In this document: positions 1 to 6,609 of the stretch, one piece after another
How positions within the stretch are numbered: position 1 is the first letter of the stretch
Layout: every line of letters begins with the position of its first letter
Translations under genes and position numbers: made by a program
Assembly: GCA_900313765.1 (NCBI GenBank)
Contig: OMSN01000034.1
Location: forward strand, 1-11,046
Source of the DNA: an uncultured Eubacteriales bacterium
Lineage (GTDB): Bacteria > Bacillota > Clostridia > Lachnospirales > Lachnospiraceae
Direction: 5' to 3'
DNA: 11,046 bases
Notes under the pieces: model-generated
What the model was told of the DNA's origin: nothing
Databases searched by the model: none
What the model saw: only the letters and a program-made list of their open reading frames with translations

Positions 1-347
1 AGTCCGTACATGTGCAGCTGGCTGCCGTTCTTCTTGACGTTCTCCATAGCCTTCACGAGAACTTCATTTTCAAAGAAATCGCCATCCTGGATCGCCTTGG
101 TGATACGGGTCAGATCCTGATAAACGATACGTCCTGCACCCATGTTCAGGTGACCGACCTCAGAGTTTCCCATCTGGCCGTCCGGAAGGCCGACATAAAG
201 TCCGCTGGCCTGTCCCTGTACAAACGGGCATTCCTTCATCAAGCGGTCCATGACCGGTGTCTGGGCCAGTGCAACTGCATTGTGGTCCTGTCTCGGGTTC
301 AGTCCATAGCCATCCAGGATCATTAATACGGTAGGTCTCTTGCTCAT
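1..347 (-). CDS. gpmI: 2,3-bisphosphoglycerate-independent phosphoglycerate mutase, N-terminal part (gene runs off left edge)
   Basis: Cytoplasmic glycolytic enzyme interconverting 3- and 2-phosphoglycerate, usually Mn-dependent. Only the first 115 codons are in the window; the family is normally about 510 residues. The start [15 protein letters not shown] carries the metal-binding Asp12 of the DGYG motif, and residues 60-66 read GNSEVGH with Ser62, the family's phosphoserine nucleophile. Both positions match characterised Bacillus-type enzymes. The ATG at 347 is preceded by AGGAG six bases upstream. The gene begins 48 bases after the hom stop codon with no promoter or terminator that I can see between them, so co-transcription with hom is likely. 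The DGYG/GNSEVGH pair argues against the archaeal-type ApgM branch, some of whose members are proposed homoserine kinases. Identity is firm; nothing can be said about the missing C-terminal part. Confidence 0.95.
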   Translation of the reverse strand, partial: MSKRPTVLMILDGYGLNPRQDHNAVALAQTPVMDRLMKECPFVQGQASGLYVGLPDGQMGNSEVGHLNMGAGRIVYQDLTRITKAIQDGDFFENEVLVKAMENVKKNGSQLHMYG

Positions 348-395
348 CTTGTTCTCCTCTCCCTCTGTTTGAGTGATCACTTCATCTTCCTGTTT

Positions 396-1679
396 TCATC
401 CATAGACTCGGATCAATGTTGCAACTTCCTTCACGACACTGCTGGAATTCAGGATCAGCAGTGCATCCCGGATGTGTCGTTCCTTTACTTCACTGGTGAT
501 GATAACCAGTTCCGCGTTGGTACCGATCTTATTTTTCTGAATCACCTGCTCGATCGATACCGAATTGTTGCCGAAGACACTGGCAATAGTTGCCAGCACG
601 CCGGGCTTGTCCTCGACTTCCATCCGCAGGAAATAACTGGAGCGGATGTTGTCCATACGCTTGATCGGAATCTTCCTGTATACATTATCTCTGGTAGATC
701 CCTGCGAATCATACACAGTATGGCGGGCAACCGAGAAGACATCCCCCATCACTGCACTGGCAGTCGGCATCTCGCCAGCTCCGCGGCCGTAGAACATGAC
801 GTCCTCAACCGCATCCCCTACGACATAGACTGCATTGTAGGATCCGCCCACCGTTGCAAGCGGATGGTCCTCCGGGATCAGCATCGGATGTACCCGTGCC
901 TCGATTCCGTTGTCTGTATTGCGCGCCAGCGCGATCAGTTTGATCACCCAGCCCAGAGTCTTGGCATAGCCGATATCTTTGGATGTGATCTTCGTGATTC
1001 CTTCTGTATACACGTCACGGAAAGTCACTCTGGAGTGAAATGCGATGGAAGCCATGATCGCGATCTTGCGCCCTGCGTCATATCCTTCCACATCTGCTGT
1101 AGGATCTGCCTCCGCGTATCCCAGGTCCGTCGCCTCCTGCAGAGCTTCCTTATAATCCATCCCCACTTCCGTCATCTTTGTAAGGATGTAGTTCGTGGTT
1201 CCGTTTACGATACCCATGACCTGGCTGATCTCGTTGGCAGCCAGACTGTTCTTGAGCGGACTGATGATCGGGATGCCGCCGGCAACAGACGCCTCGAAGC
1301 GCAGATCCACACGGTTTTCTTCCGCGATCGCCATCAGTTCACCGCCACGCTCTGCGATCAGGTCCTTATTGGCCGTAACTACACTCTTACCCGCTTCCAG
1401 AGCATCACGGATATACGTATAGGCAGGCTCGATACCACCCATCACCTCGATCACGATGCGGATCCTGGGATCGGATATGATATCCTCATAGGAACTGGTC
1501 AGAACTGACGGATCGTCCACCTCACCTTCATGCTTCTTCGGATCACGAACCAGGATCCTGCCGATGCGAAGTACTGTGTTCAGCTTCTGCTGCATCTGGG
1601 ATTCCTGTGTCTTCATGACTTTGTACACGCCGGTCCCGACTGTTCCCAGTCCCAGCAGTGCAACGTACATCTCATCCAT
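396..1679 (-). CDS. hom: Homoserine dehydrogenase with C-terminal ACT domain
   Basis: Cytoplasmic NAD(P)-dependent enzyme reducing aspartate semialdehyde to homoserine, the branch point to threonine and methionine. The 427 residues are the usual length for the ACT-containing bacterial form. Seen: Rossmann motif GLGTVG at 10-15; VVTANKD at 100-106 with Lys105; GIVNGTTNYI around 157-165; and the family signature from Ala183 to Lys205, including Asp192-Pro193, Asp196, Gly199, Asp201 and Lys205. Lys105 and Lys205 align with the catalytic lysines of the yeast enzyme. An ACT domain covers about 348-420 (MEVEDKPGVLATIASVFG), the usual site of feedback control by threonine. The ATG at 1679 has GAGGG nine bases upstream; an in-frame ATG three codons in is less well placed. 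gpmI follows 48 bases downstream. All expected residues are present. Confidence 0.97.
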   Translation of the reverse strand: MDEMYVALLGLGTVGTGVYKVMKTQESQMQQKLNTVLRIGRILVRDPKKHEGEVDDPSVLTSSYEDIISDPRIRIVIEVMGGIEPAYTYIRDALEAGKSVVTANKDLIAERGGELMAIAEENRVDLRFEASVAGGIPIISPLKNSLAANEISQVMGIVNGTTNYILTKMTEVGMDYKEALQEATDLGYAEADPTADVEGYDAGRKIAIMASIAFHSRVTFRDVYTEGITKITSKDIGYAKTLGWVIKLIALARNTDNGIEARVHPMLIPEDHPLATVGGSYNAVYVVGDAVEDVMFYGRGAGEMPTASAVMGDVFSVARHTVYDSQGSTRDNVYRKIPIKRMDNIRSSYFLRMEVEDKPGVLATIASVFGNNSVSIEQVIQKNKIGTNAELVIITSEVKERHIRDALLILNSSSVVKEVATLIRVYG

Positions 1680-1706
1680 TGTCCTGTTCCCTCGTCTCGC
1701 CCGAAT

Positions 1707-1724
1707 CCGGCAGGTCTGTGCCGG
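1707..1724 (-). promoter_or_regulatory. Hairpin in the hom leader
   Basis: A perfect six-base-pair GC-only-but-one stem, CCGGCA/TGCCGG, with a six-base loop lies in the untranslated leader between the predicted hom promoter and its ribosome binding site. No U-tract follows, so it is not an intrinsic terminator by itself. The leader (about 85 bases) is too short for a T-box. It may modulate mRNA stability or attract a regulator, or may be incidental. Confidence 0.35.
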
Positions 1725-1769
1725 TCCGGTTCCATTCTGTCCTGTGCTTTCTTAAATAAACTGCAAATC

Positions 1770-1799
1770 ATTATACACACATCGAATCTGAAAAAGCAA
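1770..1799 (-). promoter_or_regulatory. Predicted sigma-A promoter for hom-gpmI
   Basis: On the minus strand a perfect -10 box TATAAT (1775-1770) lies 18 bases from a -35-like TTGCTT (1799-1794). The predicted start near 1763 gives a leader of about 85 bases. The -35 sits only about 20 bases beyond the stop of the upstream LRR gene. No convincing terminator separates the two, so some readthrough from the LRR gene is possible. Confidence 0.6.
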
Positions 1800-1815
1800 C
1801 CGCAAACCGCAGGTG

Positions 1816-3498
1816 CTATTGCACGGTCACTTTGATCCTTTTAAAAATACCGTCCTGCGCATACGCAAACACGTAACAGGTCCCTTTACTCACAGCTTTG
1901 ATCCTTCCGTTGCGGCTCACTGTTGCCACGGCCGGGTCTGAACTCTCATAGCGCATCTTCAAGAAAGTTCTGTACTTCTTTCCGATACTCGCCTTCGATA
2001 CCAATGCAGCACCAAGTTTCTGCTTTTTCCCTTTTTTCAGGGAAATCTTTTTGGATGAGAGTGTTACAGCCTGCGTATTACGGTATTTCCCTCCAAGTGT
2101 GGCGGCGATGATTACAGGTGAACAGGACAGTACCCGTAGGTCTTCCTTTCCTGATCCCACATTCTGATATGCAACTACTACATATCTGTAGTATTTGTTT
2201 GGTTTCAGATAGTTATGTGTATAGGTTGTGGTACCCGCATTCTTTATGGTTTCCAGTTTAACCAGCGCCTCTTTTCTCTCTGCGCCGTAGATAATATAAC
2301 CGGACGCGCCAAGAACCGCTTTCCATTTTAACTGGATCCTCTTCTTGTACGCCCGGCTTGCTCTTGCCCTCAGGGTACTGAAAGATGCACCGGGAACCTC
2401 AGCTTTCCCTGAAAGTGTTTTTATCCTCTTCTCAATGTCCTCAACCGTCGGAAGGTTAGAGGAAGACTGCAGGTACTCTACGGTTCCCGTCAGAAGATCT
2501 GTATTCTTCAACTCTTCCTTGTTGGCGATCTTTGCGAACTCCTCCCGGGTTCCGTCAAAGATCACTTTCTTATTCGTGTAGTTATTGAGAAACGCCTGGT
2601 TATCCACATTCTTCAACACATTTGAAAGTCTGATTTCTCCAATCCCAAGGCAGTCTGCTACCGAATAGCGGCCAAGTGACGTTACATGACTCAGGTCCAG
2701 TCCCCCCAGTTTTGTACAGCCACTAAAAACTGCATTCCCAATTGAAACGACGGTAGATGGTATGCCGACAGAATAGAGACCACTGCAGAATTGAAAAGCA
2801 CTTGTATCTATTGTCTCCACTCCTTCAGCTATATCCACAGTCAGCAAACGATCACAGGAATAGAAACATTGCTTCGGAATTGTTTTCAGTTTCCCGGATA
2901 TCTTAACGCTCTTCAGGCTTTTGCATGCCTGAAATGCGCTCTCTCCAAGGGATACCAAATTAGCCGGCAGTTTAGCCTCCTCCAGGCCGGAAGACCAGAA
3001 TGCACCCTTTTCTATTGTCGTAACCGTATCGGGGAATGTAATGGTCTTCAGACTGGTGCACAGTCTGAAAGCCTGCTCGCCTATGGAAACCAGGCTTTTC
3101 CCCATGTCCACCTTCTCCAGCTTCGCAAGATTATAAAAGACTTCTTTTCCAATTGTATTGCAGACTGCACTGGTTATCTCCACAGTCTTTATATTGCTGA
3201 ATCCTTCCAGTGTGTTCTGCCCGATTTCGACTATTGCGGTACCGAAAACAGCTTTCGTGATACCTGTTCTCTCTGCAGAAGTCAGATCAGATGTATCAAT
3301 GGCTCCGGTTTTCGAATTACCCTGGAAAAACGTTTTTTGTGAGAACGTGATTGTTGATCCGTCAACAGTCCATTTGCAGTTAGAACCGCAATATCCGGTA
3401 TTTGCGGCCTCGGTTCTCATCACTGTCACCGGCAGGAAACAAAAGATCAGCAAAACAGTTATCAGCAATAATGAATGCCTTTTGGTTTTCCTATTCAT
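1816..3498 (-). CDS. Secreted BspA-like leucine-rich repeat protein with fibronectin III and bacterial Ig-like domains
   Basis: A predicted exported surface or secreted protein of 560 residues; its ligand is unknown. Seen, numbered from the chosen ATG: a signal peptide (positive MNRKTKRH, hydrophobic 9-27, cleavage probably near TEA-A at 31-32); a short Cys-containing segment GYCGSNCKWTVDG, a variant of the N-terminal module common in Firmicute BspA-like proteins; about ten LRR_5-type units from about 84 to 345 with the recurring pattern IGxxAFxxCxxLxxVxIPxxVxxI; an FN3-like domain about 370-468 (LKWKAVLGASGYIIYG ... YRYVVVAYQ); and a Big_2-like domain about 475-560 (VTLSSKKISLKKGKKQKL ... 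YESSDPAVATVSRNGRI). No LPXTG motif, C-terminal membrane helix or SLH repeat is present, so any attachment would be non-covalent. An ATG two codons upstream lies only two bases from the AGGAGG, so the second ATG is chosen. The gene looks more A+T-rich than its neighbours. It is a single-gene unit. Such proteins are usually assigned to adhesion, but that is family inference. Confidence 0.85.
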   Translation of the reverse strand: MNRKTKRHSLLLITVLLIFCFLPVTVMRTEAANTGYCGSNCKWTVDGSTITFSQKTFFQGNSKTGAIDTSDLTSAERTGITKAVFGTAIVEIGQNTLEGFSNIKTVEITSAVCNTIGKEVFYNLAKLEKVDMGKSLVSIGEQAFRLCTSLKTITFPDTVTTIEKGAFWSSGLEEAKLPANLVSLGESAFQACKSLKSVKISGKLKTIPKQCFYSCDRLLTVDIAEGVETIDTSAFQFCSGLYSVGIPSTVVSIGNAVFSGCTKLGGLDLSHVTSLGRYSVADCLGIGEIRLSNVLKNVDNQAFLNNYTNKKVIFDGTREEFAKIANKEELKNTDLLTGTVEYLQSSSNLPTVEDIEKRIKTLSGKAEVPGASFSTLRARASRAYKKRIQLKWKAVLGASGYIIYGAERKEALVKLETIKNAGTTTYTHNYLKPNKYYRYVVVAYQNVGSGKEDLRVLSCSPVIIAATLGGKYRNTQAVTLSSKKISLKKGKKQKLGAALVSKASIGKKYRTFLKMRYESSDPAVATVSRNGRIKAVSKGTCYVFAYAQDGIFKRIKVTVQ

Positions 3499-3506
3499 GT
3501 CCATAT

Positions 3507-3512
3507 CCTCCT
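3507..3512 (-). promoter_or_regulatory. Consensus ribosome binding site fixing the LRR protein start
   Basis: A perfect AGGAGG lies eight bases before the ATG at 3498, and only two bases before the in-frame ATG at 3504. The spacing makes 3498 the functional start. Confidence 0.8.
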
Positions 3513-3551
3513 GTTTTTCAGCTGCATCATTCAGAAAGGTATTACGGTTTC

Positions 3552-3560
3552 AGTATAGCA
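3552..3560 (-). promoter_or_regulatory. Extended -10 promoter for the LRR protein gene
   Basis: On the minus strand TGCTATACT combines a TGn extension with a near-consensus -10 box (TATACT at 3557-3552). No good -35 is visible at 17-18 bases, which is consistent with extended -10 promoters. The predicted start near 3545 leaves a leader of about 47 bases. It lies directly downstream of the MATE operon terminator, so the LRR gene appears to be independently transcribed. Confidence 0.55.
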
Positions 3561-3583
3561 TATTCCGGATACCGACAGCAGAC

Positions 3584-3618
3584 AGAAAAAAACCGGTCCG
3601 AATATGCAAACGGACCGG
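3584..3618 (-). terminator. Intrinsic terminator of the MATE operon
   Basis: An eight-base-pair perfect stem, CCGGTCCG (3593-3600) with CGGACCGG (3611-3618), has a ten-base loop and is followed on the minus strand by seven T residues (3592-3586). It lies seven bases beyond the stop codon of the second MATE gene and upstream of the LRR promoter. Confidence 0.9.
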
Positions 3619-3624
3619 AGAGAA

Positions 3625-5016
3625 TCAATCTACTACTATGTTTTTCATCCATACATTTTTCCTGACCAGAACGTAACCAATCACGCATTTGATAAGATCC
3701 ATGCTGTGCACGGCTGCAAAGATCACAATCACACTCAGATTCGTATAACGGCTGAGAATGAATGCCGTCGGCACGCTGACCACACACATAAAGAAACTGT
3801 CGAAGAAAAATGTAATGATCGTTTTGCCCCCTGAGCGCAGTGTGAAATAGGATGTATGCAGAAATGCATCCTTGGGAGCGGCAATTGCCTGCACGATCAG
3901 GAACAGCGTTGCCAGATGGCGTGCTTCCTCATTGGTATTGTAGAGTCTCGGAAACAGCGGGGCTGTGCAGGTCATGGCAATCGTGATCATTATGCCCATC
4001 ATCACGGATGCAGAGATGATCCATGTATCCGTCTTCTTTGCCTCTTTCATCCGGCCTGCACCCAGAAGCTGACCTACAATGATCGCCACCGCGTCTCCCA
4101 TGGCGATGAAAGAGATATTGAACACGTTATTGATGGTGTTGGCGATACTCTGCCCTGCGACTGCATTCAGGCCGCGCAGGGAGTAGGCCTGGTTCTGCAG
4201 GAAGATGCCCACCGACCAGAGTGTCTCATTAATCAGGAGCGGCGCTCCGGTGATGAAGAACTTCTTCACAACTGACAGCGGCACCTTCATCGTCTTATAG
4301 ACACCCCTGATATAGGTATGGGATGCGCTGTGCCTGTGCAGCCAGATGACAATAATGGCACACTCCACCACTCTGGACAGGTCGGTTGCGAGAGCCGCGC
4401 CGTATACGCCCAGCTTCGGGAATCCGAACTTGCCGTAGATCAGCAGATAGTTGAATACCAGGTTGACAAAGACCGCTGCCATGCCGGCTTTCATGGGCAC
4501 CAGCGTCTCGCCGCACTCTCTCAGGGTGCTGGAATAGACGATGCTGACAAACAGAACCGGCATCCCCAGGAAAATAAGATGCATGTACCCCATGCCATAG
4601 CGCAGCGTTGCCTGCAGGTCTCCGCCGCCTTCACTTTCATTCAGGAACATGCTGATCAGATCTTTTCCAAAGAAAAACATAATCGCCATGGCAATTGCCG
4701 TGACAGCCAGTCCCAGCCACAGTTTATAGCGGAATGTATGGCGGATCCCTTCGTCATCCTTGTACCCGTAATACTGCGCGGTGAAGATGCCTGCCCCGGA
4801 CAGTCCGCCAAACAGACACAGGAAATAGATGAACATGATCTGGTTGACGATGGCCACGCCGGACATCTGCTCGGTACCCACCCGTCCGATCATGATATTA
4901 TCCAGAAGGCCGACAAAGTTGGTGATTCCGTTCTGGATCATGATCGGCACTGCCACAGTCATAAGCGTTCTGTAAAATGCCCTGTCACCTATGTACTTAT
5001 TACTTCGTATTTTCAT
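3625..5016 (-). CDS. MATE-family multidrug/metabolite efflux transporter (second gene of the tandem pair)
   Basis: Inner-membrane, cation-coupled antiporter with the two-bundle, 12-helix MATE fold; substrate unknown. From the chosen ATG it is 463 residues, the usual family size. Seen: hydrophobic segments throughout; FVGLLDNIMIGRVGTEQMSGVAIVNQ in the first helix region with acidic Asp39, a position linked to ion coupling in characterised relatives; AQYYGYKD after helix 2; and in the second half the matching hallmark IAMGDAVAIIVGQLLGAGRMKEA, which shows the internal duplication. An upstream ATG at 5100 would add 28 hydrophilic residues and overlap the previous gene by 25 bases. I prefer 5016 because it places the first helix as in relatives and has GAG eight bases upstream, but both ribosome sites are weak and the longer form is possible. 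Co-transcribed with the preceding MATE gene; a terminator follows the stop. Confidence 0.9.
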   Translation of the reverse strand: MKIRSNKYIGDRAFYRTLMTVAVPIMIQNGITNFVGLLDNIMIGRVGTEQMSGVAIVNQIMFIYFLCLFGGLSGAGIFTAQYYGYKDDEGIRHTFRYKLWLGLAVTAIAMAIMFFFGKDLISMFLNESEGGGDLQATLRYGMGYMHLIFLGMPVLFVSIVYSSTLRECGETLVPMKAGMAAVFVNLVFNYLLIYGKFGFPKLGVYGAALATDLSRVVECAIIVIWLHRHSASHTYIRGVYKTMKVPLSVVKKFFITGAPLLINETLWSVGIFLQNQAYSLRGLNAVAGQSIANTINNVFNISFIAMGDAVAIIVGQLLGAGRMKEAKKTDTWIISASVMMGIMITIAMTCTAPLFPRLYNTNEEARHLATLFLIVQAIAAPKDAFLHTSYFTLRSGGKTIITFFFDSFFMCVVSVPTAFILSRYTNLSVIVIFAAVHSMDLIKCVIGYVLVRKNVWMKNIVVD

Positions 5017-5075
5017 ACTGTTTTCTCTCAACTCAGTCTTCCAGATCTCCGGGACCTGTTTCCACGCCTCTCTCT

Positions 5076-6437
5076 TTATCTTGTCAGATTCTGCACCCAT
5101 TTGTATTTCCGGAAATGATGCATGACCCAGGGGATCTTGCCGACTTCATCCAGGCAGGTGCAGGAATAGACCGCCAGGACCGGCCAGTGGAATACAAAGG
5201 CGCCCAGAATGGCCAGCGGGATCGCGATCCCCCACATACTGACCGCAAGACTGTACATGTCAAACAGCGTATCTCCTCCACCGTCGATCACTCCGTTGAT
5301 CGTAACCGTATTGACACATCTGCCGATCATATAAACCGCCATGATGACCATCATCCCTGTCAGATAGCTGTGTGCCTTATCGGTCAGGATCACCATCCGC
5401 ACGATCAGCGGTGTCAGGGCAAGGATCAGGGCTGTAGAGCCAAAACCGATCAGCCAGGAGATGTTCTTCAGACGGATGCCGTACAGTCTGCCCTTCTCAA
5501 GATTGCCTGCGCCAAGTTCATTTCCGACCATGATTCCGGCCGCACTGGCAATACCGTTGCAGACACAGCAGACCAGATCACGCACTACTGCCGATACTGA
5601 ATTGGCAGCTGCCGCATCCGCCCCCAGGTGCCCCATGATTGCCGTATAGGATGTAAAACCGACTCCCCACAGAAGGGATCCGCCCAGCAGCGGAAAACAC
5701 TGTCTCGCAAAGTCCTTTGTCAGGTCCCTGTTCCAGCTGAGCATCCGTCTCCAGGCCGGTCTCACATAGTTCTCACCCGAGGAGACCACGAGGCACAGCG
5801 TCAGTTCCAGGATCCTGGCCAGCGTGGTTGCCAGGGCTGCTCCGCGGGACTGCATGGCCGGCGCTCCCAGATATCCGAATATGAAGACCGCATTGAGCAG
5901 GATGTTCGCCACCACTGCCGCTGAACTGATCCATGCGGTGGGCATCACATGATCCGTGACCTTCATCACAGTCAGATAGGACTGGGAGATCCCGGTCAGC
6001 AGGTACGACCATCCGGCGATCCGAAGGTAAGCACTTCCAATCCGGATCAGCTCCGGATCATGTGTAAAAATATGCATCAGAAGACCCGGAGCCAGCTCGC
6101 AGGCCGCAAAAAACAGCACAGACAGCGTCAGGGAAAAACGAAGCATTAGGTTGAACAGTTCCTGTATAGTCTTCCTGTCTCCCTTTCCATAGTACTGCGC
6201 ACCCAGAATCGCTCCGGCAGCTGCGATGGCGGAAATGAACATATTCTGCACAAACTGAATCTGCGTCGCAAGAGAGACCGCCGTCATCTCATTCTGGGCG
6301 ACCCGGCCAAGCATGAGGGCGTCCCCTGCCGCCACCGAAGCCAGCATCAGACTCTGGAACGCGATGGGTGCTGCCAGCACATAGAGTCTGTAATAGAATG
6401 CTTTCCAATTGATGGCTGCTGTATCTTCTCTGCTCAT
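5076..6437 (-). CDS. MATE-family efflux transporter (first gene of the tandem pair)
   Basis: Inner-membrane antiporter of the MATE family, 453 residues from the chosen ATG, with about 12 hydrophobic helices; substrate unknown. Seen: LASVAAGDALMLGRVAQNEMTAVSLATQ in the first helix region, with Asp39 at the same position as in the neighbouring MATE; GAQYYGKGDRKTIQELF after helix 2; and GIASAAGIMVGNELGAGNLEKGR in the second half, the repeat of the same motif. It is clearly divergent from its downstream neighbour outside these motifs, so the pair is not a recent duplication. A GTG at 6476 would add 13 residues, but the ATG at 6437 has AGAAGG four bases upstream and gives a normal family N-terminus. 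The GTG also falls inside a predicted leader hairpin. It is the first gene of the operon, with a good promoter upstream. Confidence 0.9.
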   Translation of the reverse strand: MSREDTAAINWKAFYYRLYVLAAPIAFQSLMLASVAAGDALMLGRVAQNEMTAVSLATQIQFVQNMFISAIAAAGAILGAQYYGKGDRKTIQELFNLMLRFSLTLSVLFFAACELAPGLLMHIFTHDPELIRIGSAYLRIAGWSYLLTGISQSYLTVMKVTDHVMPTAWISSAAVVANILLNAVFIFGYLGAPAMQSRGAALATTLARILELTLCLVVSSGENYVRPAWRRMLSWNRDLTKDFARQCFPLLGGSLLWGVGFTSYTAIMGHLGADAAAANSVSAVVRDLVCCVCNGIASAAGIMVGNELGAGNLEKGRLYGIRLKNISWLIGFGSTALILALTPLIVRMVILTDKAHSYLTGMMVIMAVYMIGRCVNTVTINGVIDGGGDTLFDMYSLAVSMWGIAIPLAILGAFVFHWPVLAVYSCTCLDEVGKIPWVMHHFRKYKWVQNLTR

Positions 6438-6472
6438 GACACCTTCTGTTCCTGTACGTTCAATCCAAACCG

Positions 6473-6494
6473 GCACGCTCTCCGTAAAGCGCGC
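6473..6494 (-). promoter_or_regulatory. Hairpin at the 5' end of the MATE operon transcript
   Basis: On the minus strand GCGCGCT (6494-6488) pairs with AGCGTGC (6479-6473): seven pairs including one G-U, with an eight-base loop TTACGGAG. It begins about three bases after the predicted transcription start. The 3' arm contains the in-frame GTG at 6476 and the loop holds a GGAG. It could protect the 5' end of the mRNA or hide the upstream start. Confidence 0.4.
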
Positions 6495-6503
6495 TATCCG
6501 TTT

Positions 6504-6532
6504 ACTATATCGTCAGGCAGATTTATTTGCAA
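6504..6532 (-). promoter_or_regulatory. Predicted sigma-A promoter of the MATE operon
   Basis: On the minus strand a -35-like TTGCAA (6532-6527) is separated by exactly 17 bases from the -10 box TATAGT (6509-6504), which matches the consensus at five of six positions. The predicted start lies near 6497, about 60 bases before the ATG at 6437. Confidence 0.65.
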
Positions 6533-6550
6533 CCGAATTCGTATGAAATA

Positions 6551-6604
6551 AGAAAGCAAAAAGAGCGTATCCGCGGTTGACTGAATCAACCAGCAGATAC
6601 GCTC
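6551..6604 (-). terminator. Intrinsic terminator of the ABC exporter operon
   Basis: A long hairpin begins six bases after the permease stop. The outer stem GAGCGTATC/GATACGCTC has nine pairs (6604-6596 with 6571-6563) and the inner stem GGTTGA/TCAACC six pairs, with small internal bulges and a five-base loop. On the minus strand five T residues and then GCTTTCTT follow. It separates the ABC operon from the MATE promoter. Confidence 0.9.
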
Positions 6605-6609
6605 ATTAA

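Noticed and set aside
1..347. Possibility that the gene after hom is an ApgM-type homoserine kinase
   Set aside because: The visible N-terminus has DGYG and GNSEVGH with Ser62, which are features of GpmI-type mutases rather than the ApgM branch.
372..381. Perfect ten-base palindrome AGTGATCACT between hom and gpmI
   Set aside because: Palindromes of this length occur by chance at this scale; it is not a hairpin (no loop) and is not placed at a promoter.
369..1508. Long plus-strand open frame opposite hom
   Set aside because: It is the antisense shadow of hom: the minus-strand protein has all family motifs, while the plus-strand translation resembles nothing and has no ribosome site. The same applies to the long plus-strand frames at 4318-5118, 4977-5600 and 7213-8355.
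1790..1815. Possible terminator for the LRR gene, because a T-run follows GGTTGC on the minus strand
   Set aside because: No stable stem precedes the five T residues; TGCGGTTTGCGGTT is a direct repeat rather than an inverted one.
5807..5818. Twelve-base palindrome CCAGGATCCTGG inside the first MATE gene
   Set aside because: It lies in coding sequence, and the related string AGGATCCTG at 1552-1560 is also coding; codon usage around Asp/Ile/Leu explains it.
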